Assembly (NCBI GenBank): GCA_040437565.1
Contig: JBDOQK010000004.1
Span: 859,723-923,722, forward strand
Source of the DNA: Albugo candida
Taxonomy: Eukaryota; Oomycota; Peronosporomycetes; Albuginales
Length of the DNA: 64,000 bases
Reading direction: 5' to 3'
Made by a program: the position numbers and the translations under genes. The notes under the pieces are model-generated. The model saw only the letters and a list, made by a program, of their open reading frames with translations, had not been told where the DNA came from and did not search any database. Below, one piece after another: positions 21,122-32,521 of this stretch. Positions within the stretch are counted from its first letter, which is position 1. Each line of letters starts with the position of its first letter.

Positions 21122-22636
21122 ATGGTCCAGAAAGCTTCACCGTTGGCTCTCGTCTTCTTGATCGGGAGTCTAGGTTGCTGTAAAAGTACTAGAATTACTT
21201 TTTCCATGAAAAAAGTTCCTATTCGTCTACTCAACTGCCGCGATTGCATTCTGAAACGCTTCTACGGTGATAGGATTACATTAGTGAAACAAGAACCAGA
21301 ATTCACGTACGAAGTCAACATTCCTGACTATTTTTCAGAGACCTTTCTTCGAGATGTATGCGAAGACTCAAATAATTGCGACGACATTCGTTTTAATGAG
21401 GTACAGTCTGTGACAAAGATGGCTCCTTCAATGTATACATCCATGGCGTATTGTATCGCTGTGGACTACAGATATCTTACTGAAGTGGCCACTTGTCAAG
21501 ATTGTCTGAACATGTATGGCAGCTATATGAGAAAAAACTGGATGATCATAGACACGTTCTATTATTGGATGTTTTGGTATTATCCATCAACACAACATTC
21601 AGCCGCCTGTTCTCGTGAATGTGGTGGGATCAAAACATTGTCGCGTGCATATTGCGCAAGGGCTGAACCGCAAAATATTGATCTAAATGAAATTGCAGAG
21701 GAGCCACCTTACCACGAGGTTCACCTGAGATTCAAAAAAAATGAGCGCGCAAAGTGCTTCAAATCACTCGCAAAACACACACACATTTTAGCGCGACTCG
21801 AAGGTGATGACGCGTCTGATCGTGCTAAAAGCTGCGCTGTTGTACTTGTCGAATTTCACACTTATACTATTGAACAGATGCAAATTGATGTACAGCATGG
21901 CGAATCGCCCGCATGTACTTCATTTTCAATTGTGAACGAAAGACCTCATCAAGACACAAAAGAGGCAGATGCTTCGCACCTACAAATCAATCGAAATCAG
22001 GGAATTGATGTTGAGGCATCTCAATGCTTATACATTATCAGTGCAACAGTACTTTTAAAAAAGTTGAGAGCCACTTTAACAGAGAATCTGGAAACTAATG
22101 CGTGCCTGGATTGCATCAACAATCTTGTCCAAAATTCTGTGGGGTCCGATATCCGTCTCATATCAAATAAAAGTAGCTTCGTGTATTTGCCAAGGGCACC
22201 GCATCGGGGATATATTGCAGACAGGTGTGGTCAATGCTTGAGTATTACAGTATTTCCTAACGAGTATTGTCAACAAACGGCGACGTCATCAATTCCATCA
22301 TCAGGACTTCCAGCCACAAAATACCAATATCTGGTACTTGAAATCAATTGGCGTAACAACATTCAGATCTTCTATGATGTTGTTCTGCGTGTTGTGTTTC
22401 ATACCGATGTGTATCTGGTGACTACGCCTTCCGATCATATTCATACTAGCGTACATTCCCTTCATACGATCGCAAGCATTTGCGCAGCTGTTGCTAGTAA
22501 ATACGATATCGACGGGATATGCAGCGTTGTTATCGTAGATTTTTCAAGCCCCCTCCGTCCCTTGCCTTTTACAGCAATTCTTAGATTGCTTGGTATCACC
22601 GGTATTGATCCACTCGAGCTGGCAAGAATTTATTGA
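21122..22636 (+). CDS. Secreted CxxC-rich protein, CCG-like effector candidate (504 aa)
   Basis: One exon without interruption. From the ATG at 21122 the protein begins MVQKASPLALVFLIGSLGCC, a textbook signal peptide (basic, hydrophobic, small residues). The mature part carries repeated cysteine pairs: LNCRDCILKRFYG, VATCQDCLNMYG, NACLDCINNL, RCGQCLSI, plus CSRECGG. The pairs recur after a lone cysteine in a hydrophobic strand (YCIAVDYRYL..., QCLYIISATV...), suggesting two or three diverged modules. CxxC followed by 4-6 residues and G is close to the CX2CX5G signature of Albugo CCG effectors (family knowledge from memory). It sits alone in about 2 kb of gene-poor DNA, as effectors often do. 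A related fragment lies at 52689-53168. Being an effector is inference; secretion is well supported. Confidence 0.75.
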   Translation: MVQKASPLALVFLIGSLGCCKSTRITFSMKKVPIRLLNCRDCILKRFYGDRITLVKQEPEFTYEVNIPDYFSETFLRDVCEDSNNCDDIRFNEVQSVTKMAPSMYTSMAYCIAVDYRYLTEVATCQDCLNMYGSYMRKNWMIIDTFYYWMFWYYPSTQHSAACSRECGGIKTLSRAYCARAEPQNIDLNEIAEEPPYHEVHLRFKKNERAKCFKSLAKHTHILARLEGDDASDRAKSCAVVLVEFHTYTIEQMQIDVQHGESPACTSFSIVNERPHQDTKEADASHLQINRNQGIDVEASQCLYIISATVLLKKLRATLTENLETNACLDCINNLVQNSVGSDIRLISNKSSFVYLPRAPHRGYIADRCGQCLSITVFPNEYCQQTATSSIPSSGLPATKYQYLVLEINWRNNIQIFYDVVLRVVFHTDVYLVTTPSDHIHTSVHSLHTIASICAAVASKYDIDGICSVVIVDFSSPLRPLPFTAILRLLGITGIDPLELARIY

Positions 22637-24955
22637 TGCGACAACTCGAGGTACGGCAGTCTAACGTATCGAAAGCGTATGTTTATCAATCAAATCCCAT
22701 ACAAATGTGACTAGATGCAGCTGCAATTTTAGCGTCTTTTACATATGCCATAAACCTTAATACATTCACGGCAAGCCGGGCAATACTGCAAATGATTATC
22801 ATCTGATTAGCATTCTCGCGACGATAAGCGTGTTATGTCAACAATATAAGGGCTCATGCTAGCAAATTACCTTGCGTCATTTTGATTTGACTCATTGTCG
22901 TTTAGTTGCGAGAAAGCACAAACATCACCCCCAGAAGGACCGAATAATCAAAGTGTTTTGACTAATTGTGGCGCAGATTAACCTCGCTCATATATATTCA
23001 AAGCTCCAGCCGTAAGCACCTCAAGTCGCACGCATAGTAGATCGGTAAATCACGCGATTCACATTGAATATATTGCATGAGTACAAAGTTCAGATTGAAC
23101 GTGAAAATACCTGTAGCACGGTCAGGCTGGTGGCTAGAACGCTGTCTAGTACCTGACCTGCGTCAGCGTGGCACTCCATTGCTTTCGGTGCCTATATATT
23201 CTGAGCATATTAAAATGTCAAGATGGATGAAAGCATTGTATCGTCGCAGTCGTAGCTCTGTCAACTTTAGTGTCGGATGCCGCCAAAAATTGCGGTATCG
23301 ATCAGATTCAATATCTCAACATTATAGACCGATCCCCATAACAAGCTTCAGCAATTTTTGATGTGGCGGACTCGCTCCATCTAGTGTGCATGCGAAGTGA
23401 ATATCTATGTCATCTGCGTTAACGTTTAAGACCATTTTGGGTGGAGTAGAACCGGCCAATCTTAGCAAGCTGCGTTCCACCATGCACTGAAGTAGACAGA
23501 TTCACAATGACCTCATTTGGTTTGACTAAATCTACTGCAAAGACTGCATGGCCCCGTTCGGCAAATTCAAGAAGTATGTGTTACTTACCTATGAAATTAC
23601 ATTGATTAGATAGTTCGGGGATCGGCTTCAGAGTAAATTGTCCAAGTGAAATCCACCTGATCCCAAAACGTTTTGCTGATCGCAGAAATGAAGAAGCATT
23701 CACTGTAATCAATGGAGAAATCTTCGTTGTGAGTGACTTGACAAGCTCGATGTCACATCCTTCAAAATAGCTACCTTTGGCGCAATGGAGCTCAAGTCTA
23801 TGAAGCTTTAGTGTCAATCACCGTGCCGAACAACAACACGAAACCTGCGGATAACAATGACATGAAGATTGTATCCCCCAGTCCAATGAACAATGATGCA
23901 CCAATTACCAGATAATTATTCGAAATCGTTGTAGATATCGAATCTGCGACGATAAGAAACGGAGGCTGCATCAGGTGATCCATGATTTCACGCTATATTA
24001 TGCTTTCAAGACCGAGGCTGAGCGGTATTCCTGTAATTGACATTCTAACAAAAAAACGGTAAATGCCATGATGCATCATTGTAAAAACAATGATTTGCAA
24101 GAGGGTGAAGCGTTCACTTGAGGCTGTGCAAACACATAGTTCGAAACTTCTCCTAGTATCCTTGTTATGAGAGCGCAAGCAGTAATTTGAGACATAGCTT
24201 CTGTCACCTGGCGGCTATTGATTGATTCATTTTAGGATGAGGCCTTTAGAAGATCACTTGCGCGTTAACTCTCACTCATGCGTAGGACTGAATCATCACA
24301 AAGGATATGCGTTATATTTTGCAGATATCGCTTCATTGCGACTCAAAGTTGATCTCTTTATATTGAATTGCCCGCACTTTTGATGTCGGCGAGCTACGAT
24401 GGCAAGAAAAAGCCCATGCTTTTTGATTACCATCTTTGTGCCGACATTATTTGACTCGATGTACCCTCAACTTGCCATCACGCTGACACTCTTTGTAAAG
24501 AGCTATATAGCGGCCGGATTTTCATGGTCCACGGTTTTAGTTTACGAAGGCAACCTATCAACAAAGGCCGAACGCATTTCTGGCCGGTTGGGAAGATTCG
24601 ATATATCGAAAGGAAATATCGACGTTCAGCGTGTTTTTGACCTGTTAATGAATATATCAGGGCATCTCAGAGCAGGAAATTTCACCAGAATGGTATAAAC
24701 GGCAAAATTAGTTGTGGTGTCGGCTAGTCGTGTAATCAATGGATGGGCAAAAGTATCTGTACGAATCAGACACGTAAAGAATCAACGGATAGAATTAGTT
24801 GAAAACCAATCAGCCCGTGTGTTTGCGCTGTTTGTTCGTGACGATACACAAAAATATACCTCGGGCATTATCATTGCATCAACGAAATCGAAATCGACAA
24901 GGGGGCGTCCATTCAGAAGATCGTGACAGATAGATAGAGTTGCAACAGAAGAATC
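22637..24955. other. No gene recognised; short hydrophobic frames
   Basis: Three minus frames in series (23581-23817, 23798-23983, 23993-24178) include a strongly hydrophobic one (NNYLVIGASLFIGLGDTIFMSLLSAGFVLLFG), which might be remains of a membrane protein. A plus frame at 24399-24698 begins with a hydrophobic leader (MARKSPCFLITIFVPTLF). None matches a family I know. A GTATATATATTC/TATATATT-like word lies near 22990. Confidence 0.3.
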
Positions 24956-24959
24956 AAAT

Positions 24960-26270
24960 CACGTGACGGAAGCTGAAACCGGAATGGTCAACAATGTGAA
25001 AGAAGCAGACCCAACAAATTATCGCGACGCGATGAAGTGAGCGCGGACAAACGGAACTGGGAATCGGGCGATGCAAGAAGCATTACAAGCTTTTGCAGGG
25101 GAAAAAAAGTGGGGTAGATGGTGGTAACATCATATGGTGCGAATTGTCTGCATATCAAATGGGTGTATAAGACGAAACGTGATGCAAATGGAAAACTGGT
25201 GCGATACAATGCTCGTTTGGTCGCGTGTGGAAAAGAACAAGTTCCTGGTCGTGATTTGATCGTTGCGGGTGTTTACATCGACGATCTTCTCGTAAAGGCA
25301 ACTGAACCATTGCAGATCGAAATGTTGTCTAGTGATTTGGAGACGCTTTCGGTGAAAGTGGGGTAATGCGCGTAGATTACTTGGTATGTGTATTACTACA
25401 ATGATGAAGACGGTTACGACATCGACCAAGAGGTAGCAATAGTGAACATGCTCAAGGAATTGCGATTGAGAAACGCTCGTGGAACGCGCACTCCTATCGG
25501 TGATACCACAAATGACATGCCCCAGAATGATGTCGCGCTCTCCGTTTGTACCACATCGGGTGGTGTTTCTGTGCAAACTTTTCAGTCACTGATGGAAAGC
25601 TTACTATGGATATCACGATGAACCCGTCCTGAAATTTCGTATGCTATACATCTTGTGCCGAGACGTACGCATTATCCCACTGAAAGTGATTCGTAATTTG
25701 CAAAGAGGATAGCAGGTACCTTCAAGGGTCGAAAAATCTTAGGCTACAAAGAGAGGACATGGCGTTTCGAGTGAACCACTAATGTTGGTTGGTTACAGTG
25801 ATGTAGACTTTGCCGAAGACAAGGCTGACCGGGAGTCTAAAACCGGAGGATAAAGGAGGTGGCGAGTATGCCTGTATATGGTTAACTCGTAAACAAGAAT
25901 GATTCTCCCTTTCTACTATGGAAGCAGAGCTCACAGCGTCGTCGGTTGTGGTTGCAGAGATGAATGGCATCGAAGAGTTCCTCGGATAGATAGGGATACA
26001 TCGTATGATACCGATGCCTTTGAAGGTGGACAATCAAGCAGCATTGAAGCAGTGTGGCGGAAAATTTTCACCGAAGGCAAAACACCATGACGCGAGATCA
26101 AGTTTGTGGTATTGCATGCCAAATGTGGAATTTTATAGACCGAATATTTTGAAGGTTCTAACATGTCAGCTGATATGATGAGAAAAGCGCTTCATGCACC
26201 GAGGTTGGAGGAGTTGAAAAATCTCATCGGTTCACATCGGAATACAAAGGACATGTGAAGGCAGCAGGTG
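24960..26270 (+). mobile_element. Ty1/Copia retrotransposon fossil, pol part
   Basis: Remains of a Copia pol gene. Recognisable parts in order are the start of reverse transcriptase (IKWVYKTKRDANGKLVRYNARLVACGKEQ around 25150), the YIDDLL catalytic box near 25280, the palm/thumb region (around 25400-25620) and an RNase H stretch around 25900-26150 (SLSTMEAELTA, KVDNQAALK). Gag, protease and integrase are not recognisable and no LTR pair is visible. It is a broken, truncated copy with several breaks and so probably old. Confidence 0.8.
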
Positions 26271-27585
26271 CGCCTGCCGACGGCTTGAACGAAAACGCGC
26301 ATGATGGAGAAGTGTTGGAAATTGACTGACGTTGAAGCCATTGCACATAATCATTGGAGGTGATTTCAATGGTTAGAATGATGTGTGCCGCTTCTTTTCT
26401 TACCTGTTGCTGACGTTCGAAAGTGACTGGTAGACATTTTCAAGCTTTTGAATAATACACACAAGGAGCACCACGGGATCGATGAACACGCTACGCTGAC
26501 CAAAATGGAAGGGCAGAATTTAGGGAGCTCTACAGTCAACGCGCCAGTCCATCAAGCCTTCTAGCTTCCGTGAACTTGAATGTCGAGCTCGTCTTGGAAT
26601 GGCTCAATATGGGCCAATAGGTGCGGCCCGAATCCAAAGGCAGAGCTCAGAGGACAAAGTCGTCTGGTAGGCGTTGTAGATTATCTTGATTCCCTCAACG
26701 TCCGCTTTAGTTTACACTTCACGTGCAAATGTATCTACTTGCTGTAGTGCGTCATTTGGGGCCGTCTGTCTATTATGCGTCGTCCCAGGGAACTAAAAGC
26801 AGTGGCGCTTCGTGTAGTTGCTCTGCCACTGCTGTGTTGCGAAAAAAGATATGCCAAGGGGAATTTTCGGCTTCTTCGAATGCGCGGTTCTTGTGAATTG
26901 CTGACGGTAAAGAGACTTTGTCCCGAAGTAAGTCGATTAATCACTTCACGATGGAAGTTTCCGCAGATTGTGCTAGTGTAGTCACGAGGCCACTGTCATG
27001 ACTGGATTGATAGCCAGAATTTGCTGCCGTACCGACGCGTTGCTCGATGGGCGCGCTGCTGCTTCCATTTGAAAACGAGCTTGCACGTTGGTTTTCTCAG
27101 ACATTTCTCCATGATGGAGAAGAAATTTCCGACGATGGCGCTGATACTTGCTGTTGCGCAATCGTACGGCGGCCGTTTATCTTTCTCCACGGAGACACGG
27201 CGCCGGTCAGTTGGCTTCGCCATATTTGTCGTGGATCACGATAACAAGCAGATTGTGTGTCAAGTCCATGACAAACCGTAGGCTCGTTGCCCTTCGTTCA
27301 ATGCCACGCGTCCTAATACAACTACTGTGCACGTAATTGCGCGTGTGTGAATAGGGCCGCCTTTGACAGATATTCAAGTGTGCAAATGATGAAAATCTAC
27401 ACCAGCATCGACATTCGACGACTTGGACTCGAATGGTGGGATAAACTCTTCCTTCGAGCAGTCAGATGTGTCGTGAGTCAGCTGCAAGTTTAGATGACTG
27501 GAGAGATACTGCAGCTTGCTTGAATTTATATTTACTTCCGGAAACGGCCGTACTGAATTTAGACACTGATTTATGAACACAAAGT
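26271..27585. other. No gene recognised
   Basis: Higher GC than the surroundings, so open frames of 60-100 codons occur on both strands and overlap each other. None shows a domain. The right end probably contains the first exon(s) of the WW/coiled-coil gene, which I could not fix. Confidence 0.35.
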
Positions 27586-30232
27586 GCGGAATTCCAAGCC
27601 GCTCTTTGCGATCATGCAAAAGCATTGGGTGTCGATCTAGTATCAGAGCAGCATCTTCTTCCAATTGTACAGGAAGCACTTNNNNNNNNNNNNNNNNNNN
27701 NNNNNNNNNNNNNNNNNNNNNNNNNNNNNNNNNNNNNNNNNNNNNNNNNNNNNNNNNNNNNNNNNNNNNNNNNNNNNNNNNGCAAAAGCATTGGGTGTCG
27801 ATCTAGTATCAGAGCAGCATCTTCTTCCAATTGTACAGGAAGCACTTTAGCTGAGCTCCTCGTTGGATGGGAGCAAGGTCAAACGGACGATGGCATGCCT
27901 TACTACTTTGATGCTGAATCAGAGAAAAGCACATGGGAACATCCTTTGGACGAACACTATCGCCAGCAGGTTCAATTGGCGAAAGAAAAGACACATCGTT
28001 GGGAGGGTCCGCGTACCCCGTCATTGATATCGCATGAGATAGAAAACAACAATCCGAAAGTAACGGAATCGATACATATCACAATGAACAAGTCAATGGC
28101 TTTTGGCCGAGATACTTCTTGGCTTTTGGACCAAGAACTTGTCATTGAAAAGCCTCTGATCAATACAGCCGAGGCAAGGCCTAGTTTCACGAAGACAGAC
28201 AAAATGATACTTGAGAACGATTTCGAAGAAACTCGGATTGCGTTGTAAAAGTCTCAACACGTAGCAAAAGAAACGAGTTAATATAAAATGAGATTCGGCG
28301 ATTCGAAAATGAGTTATCAGAGGCTGAAGGACTCATCTCACACAATGGAAGCAGCACTGGCTGATCAAGTTGCTATATGCAAAGAGCGATTCGAATGTGT
28401 ATGCATGGCTGGAGAAGAAGTACTGAAAGCACACCTGCAAATTCATGAAGTACGTCTTCATTTTTTGAATTAATAAAGGCCAACAAATCGGCTCAACAAG
28501 AATTTGAGCGCTTCAAAAGCATCACAAAGCAGCGTGAAATCGATCTTATACAACAACTTGAGACTTTGCAGCTTCAACAAACTCAAGCAAAGTCGCAAGA
28601 CACTGAAGTTATGGCCCAGGGTCGTCTGGACGCACAAAATCAGCTTGCACTTGAATGCTCCTTGACCCTTGAGAATGATCAAAAGCAGATTCTCAAACTG
28701 CAAGAAAAGCTTCACCAAAGCATGATTGGTTAGCTGGAAGCCAAGGAAATTGCTCAAAAGCGCTCGCTTGAGGTACAAGAGCTCCGACTGCTGATTCTTA
28801 CTGAAAATACTCGAGCATCCAGCGTGAATGAAGAGAAACTGGCAGCTCTGGGTGAATACGAGACTTCACGTCAGCAATACGAGAAGACCGTAGAAGCGCT
28901 TAAAATGGAGAATCGGCGGCTGGAATCAGCTTTGGAACAAGAGCAACTTTCGCTTGCTCGTTTCCAGGAACAAGCCGAGAAAATGGCACCACTGTGAGCA
29001 TGCACGTATAGAAGACCAGCTTGCTCACACACAGCGCCAGCTTTCGGATGCAGAAGTTCATAAACGCAAATGGCAGAATCAGGTCGCTAAGTTGCAAGAT
29101 CAAAGTGTCGCTCTCAATGCTAATTGGCAAGCCGAGCTCGTGGATGCGCAGCAACAAGCTCGAGAAATGTGTCAGTCTTAAACAACTCGGCTGGAACGGG
29201 AGATACAGAGTCTTGATCGGGAGATACAAGACGCTTCAGATGGATTCCAAGACGCACAGAAGGAGCTGAGAGAAACCAAGCAAGAATTATCTCTGGAAAA
29301 GCACCCAACACAGCAAGACGCTCTCGACCTGGAGAACAAGAAGCGGTGGGAAGCCTTGTTACGACACGAGAAAGAAAAGCTTGCGGAGGAAAGGCATTCT
29401 GCTGGCTGTCAGCTCGCGAGCCTTCAGGCCGACCACAAGAGCCTCAAGCAGGAAAATGCGGACGAGAAGGAGAGATTTCTCGTTCTAAATCGAGAATTGG
29501 AATCTCGTTTGAAGCAGAAAGAGTACGACATACTGCGCGTGGAAGAGCGAGATCTCCATTTACTCCGACTCTCTGAGGAGATCGCGGAGAGTGACAGCAG
29601 AGTTTGGCCGAGCCGAGTTTGAAGATTGAGAAGCCCAGCATCAAAAACAAATCAAAGAACTTCACCAATCCATCGCGTCACAACTGCCGCAGTTGGCAAC
29701 CAAGTGTGTCTCGCGAGCTAGCGAAGAAAGGATGCGTACCCACCGTGAATCACTTTCCAAGCGAGCAAATGACGAGCGTTAGACCTTGATTCGAACATTT
29801 CAAATTCGTGAGAAAGAATGGAGGAAAAAGCACGCTCGAGTTGTCGAGGAATCGGAGTTTTGGCGTTGAGATTTGCGTAAGATGGAATATTTGAATGAGC
29901 TTCAAACCCAACAGCTGCAAATGCAGTGGACTCAAAGATCTGCCTCACCGCCTCGGACGATCTCGGTACCGCCATACAAATCGAATAAACGTGTGAGCGT
30001 GCCGTGGCCTAAAGCCGCGTGGGAGCAGCCGATCGTACCCGAAGAGATGGCTTTCGAATACACCAAACTCGAGCATTCAGCTGATAGCAAACAATTCGAA
30101 GTAGAAGGGAGGATGTTGGTACGATCATTGGAATCGGTGGGCAAACCAAAAGTATCGCGAAAAGTCGATTGGAGAGAATGTGAGTTTTCGGCTTGGTATC
30201 GTACAGATTATTGGAGACACAAGTATCAATGA
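27586..30232 (+). pseudogene. CEP164-like WW/coiled-coil centriole protein, eroded
   Basis: CEP164 sits on the distal appendages of the basal body and is needed to build cilia. The N-terminal helix reads HAKALGVDLVSEQHLLPIVQEAL, followed by a WW domain (GWEQGQTDDGMPYYFD...KSTWEHPLDEHYR), in the order known for CEP164. A long coiled coil follows from about 28470 to 29600 (for example KENADEKERFLVLNRELE in pieces), and a basic/proline tail (PPRTISVPPYKSNKRVSVPW) ends at 30232. The frame is interrupted repeatedly: a one-base shift just before the WW domain near 27848, and in-frame stops or shifts near 28248, 28731, 28995, 29180, 29620 and 29760. Some could be short introns, but not all. The left part crosses gap 4. 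I read it as a decaying host gene; the CEP164 name is inferred from domain order. Confidence 0.65.
27616..27847. repeat. Gap 4 with 66-bp direct copies (assembly duplication)
   Basis: 100 N at 27682-27781 between 27616-27681 and its copy 27782-27847. The copy encodes the same AKALGVDLVSEQHLLPIVQEAL helix, so it falls inside the WW/coiled-coil gene. Confidence 0.88.
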
Positions 30233-30239
30233 GCTGACT

Positions 30240-31498
30240 TTAGCTTCTTTTTTGTGAGTCCATCATCGACCGATTCCGTCGACGGCTTTTCTTCGGCTAC
30301 ATCGTAAAGGTCAATGTGTGTGGTGAGCAAAGCAACGACACGTACCAAAGGAAAACCAATTTTTCGCGTGAAAGTGTGTCGAGGAAGCAATCGAAGGAGT
30401 TGTTGAGAGATTGCTTAGCTGAAAGCATCGGAAATATGGACTTTGACGATAAGCTGCGAGGCTTTTGGCACGAAAATAGCATCCAGAGGCTCACTCTCGA
30501 TGGTGAGAGACTCTGACAGCGATGTGGACGTGTTGTCTGCAAATATTTTCAATGTTGGAGGTTGATTTTCCGACGTGATAATCCTCAGCAAGGCAAAGCC
30601 GACGCCCATGATGACTACGATACAATCTGTAGATGGACACATTGCCAGCGTATGAACGCCACTTTGTGTGTTTTCAGAATCGCACAACGTTTGGAATCCA
30701 ACATCGTCGACTTGAGGTAATCCCAGAGCTTTATCGTGCCATCTTTGGGAATAGAAACCATCCAATTCTCAGCCTGGAAGCGCTGGCAGCATGCGACTTG
30801 GACCACTGCTGAAGCGTGACCGAGGCAGTATGACTGAATGAGGGCTGTCGGGGGGAATTGAGAGATGCGTATTTTATCATCTCGATCAGCGCTGAGTACG
30901 AATCGACCTCTGGATGGATCCATGCTGATATCGGTGATCATGGAAGTCGTGTGCCCAAAAAGATGTTTTATGGACGTCAGAGCCTTCTACGTGCTCTCAT
31001 GGAGTGGCCATCAGTTTCCCTGTTTTCTCACCAATCAGAATAACCTGGTTTGGTCTGGTTTTATCCATTGTGGGTCCCGTGAACGCGATGCAAATCGCCC
31101 GAGCATTTCGAGAAAGCGTTCTGCATGAGATCCTATATTAATACAGATGCAAGTTAATTAAGGATATTTGATGTACCGGAAGGATTGCAATTTCAAGGTC
31201 AAAATGGGACGTACGGTAAGGATGTAATGATACAGAAACCGCTCTTGCATGTGCACGAGTAGTGAGCGACATCGGCATTACGGACATCCATAGTCGCCTT
31301 ACAACTTGTGATATCATGCAGCAAGCCCGACGTCTTAGATTGATCACAAACTGCGGCTAATGGAAACGCATGAGGCGTTGCGTTGCCAGCGTCCACGCAA
31401 AGCACATGGACTGTACAGCGTCGAACTATAAAAAGCACATTTTGAGCGCCCTTTGCGTCGTAAATACGCTGCAGCGCCGCGCATTGACGCTTGGCCAT
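30240..31498 (-). CDS. WDR4/Trm82-like WD40 protein (tRNA m7G46 methyltransferase partner)
   Basis: WDR4/Trm82 is the non-catalytic WD40 partner of the METTL1/Trm8 enzyme that makes m7G46 in tRNA. Visible blades: VILIGEKTGKLMATP, then GHTTSMITDISMDPSRGRF with LSADRDDKIRISQFPPTALI and YCLGHASAVVQVACC, and DGTIKLWDYL. The block TADRDEKIRVS...ESFCLGHTEFV is a hallmark of this family. A likely 50-nt intron follows WDYL (near 30690-30735), after which come HTLAMCPSTDCIVVIMGVGFALLRII and a last exon 30240-30296 ending PKKSRRRNRSMMDSQKRS, basic like WDR4 tails. The first exon may begin at 31498 (MAKRQCAALQRIYDAKG). Between 31040 and 31000 the frame meets a TGA and shifts, so either an intron is missed or the gene is damaged. 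Confidence 0.6.
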
Positions 31499-31597
31499 CC
31501 AAATGTAAATGTGTCCGAACCGTGCAGTCCGATTACCTCTATTAAGTCATAAATTACCGGAATGCGTGACACCAGTAATCTGCTTACTGTTGATCTA

Positions 31598-32400
31598 TCA
31601 TCCGCATCCGCGTTGTTTCTCGCGCTTTTGTGTCTTTCGTTTGGCTTTTTCCTTCCGTAGACGATCTTTTTCAAAAAGCTCTTTCTCACGTGCGACCTTT
31701 TTGGCATGCTCGGATTTCATTTTCTCACGTATACGGCTTGCGCTTGATGCACACAAAAATCATTGGTATTTTCTCAACCGCAGCCATGGCATCCATCTTA
31801 TGGTACAATCAAGTATGAGTGAATACCGAGACCAAAGATGATCGACCTTCTCATTAATTTTGGTGATATGTCCATCCTCATCAAATTCAGCCAACGCGCC
31901 ATGTCCGTACTCGCGTATTAAGAAATCTCTTCGAACAAGCTCATCAGGGTGTCTAGAATAAGGTTTAGATCATTCACGACTAGAGAGCTTCGCACATTTT
32001 CTGTCGCGTATTGAGCTCTTCCTGTTCTTTCGCGCGCGCGAGTTGTGCAGCTCATTTTTCAAGTTCGTAGAGACGCGTCTGTTGCAGCTCAATTCCTGCT
32101 ATTCGGCTTGCTTCTATTTCCTTGCAAGTACATTTGAGCAATTGCAACGATTTCCTCCACTTCAGCTTTCATTTCCGCTGCATTTAACATCTTCGTTTGC
32201 TCCTCTTCAGCCAAGACACCAGCACTGGCACTAGACAGAAAGTCACAGGCATTACGCACATGTGCACTTACGTAGGAGTCTTCATCTTAAAGAGTGCCCA
32301 TCACATAATCATTGTACACATCTTCATCAAGCAAAAGTGCTGCTACTCTCGTTCGAAACCAGTCATCCAGAGCATCGGATTGGTAAATATTGCCAGACCC
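31598..32400 (-). pseudogene. CCDC43-like protein, eroded
   Basis: CCDC43 is a conserved eukaryotic protein of poorly known function. Recognisable parts on the minus strand: LDDWFRTRVAALLLDEDVYN with DYVMGTL (CCDC43: FDSWL..RLEALG.D.EVY..Y..GIL), an acidic segment, a coiled coil (EASRIAGIELQQTRLYELEK), HPDELVRRDFLIREYGHGAL with AEFDEDGHITKINEK, and a basic tail (VAREKELFEKDRLRKEKAKR) ending at 31598. A GTAAGT donor near 32272 suggests one intron. An in-frame TAA stands where relatives have Gln (MGTL-stop-DED against GILQEEE), and there are further shifts near 32130 and 31990. I therefore call it a decaying host gene. It is convergent in feel with its neighbours only by strand: the WDR4-like gene lies downstream on the same strand. 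Confidence 0.6.
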
Positions 32401-32521
32401 AAAATAATAAGTATGTAACGGTGAAATGAGATAATTAAACGGGAAAAAATGCGTGTATTCAACCAAAAAGGGCCGTGAATACATACTCCCGAAATACAGG
32501 ATAATGCATCGATTTTACTTT

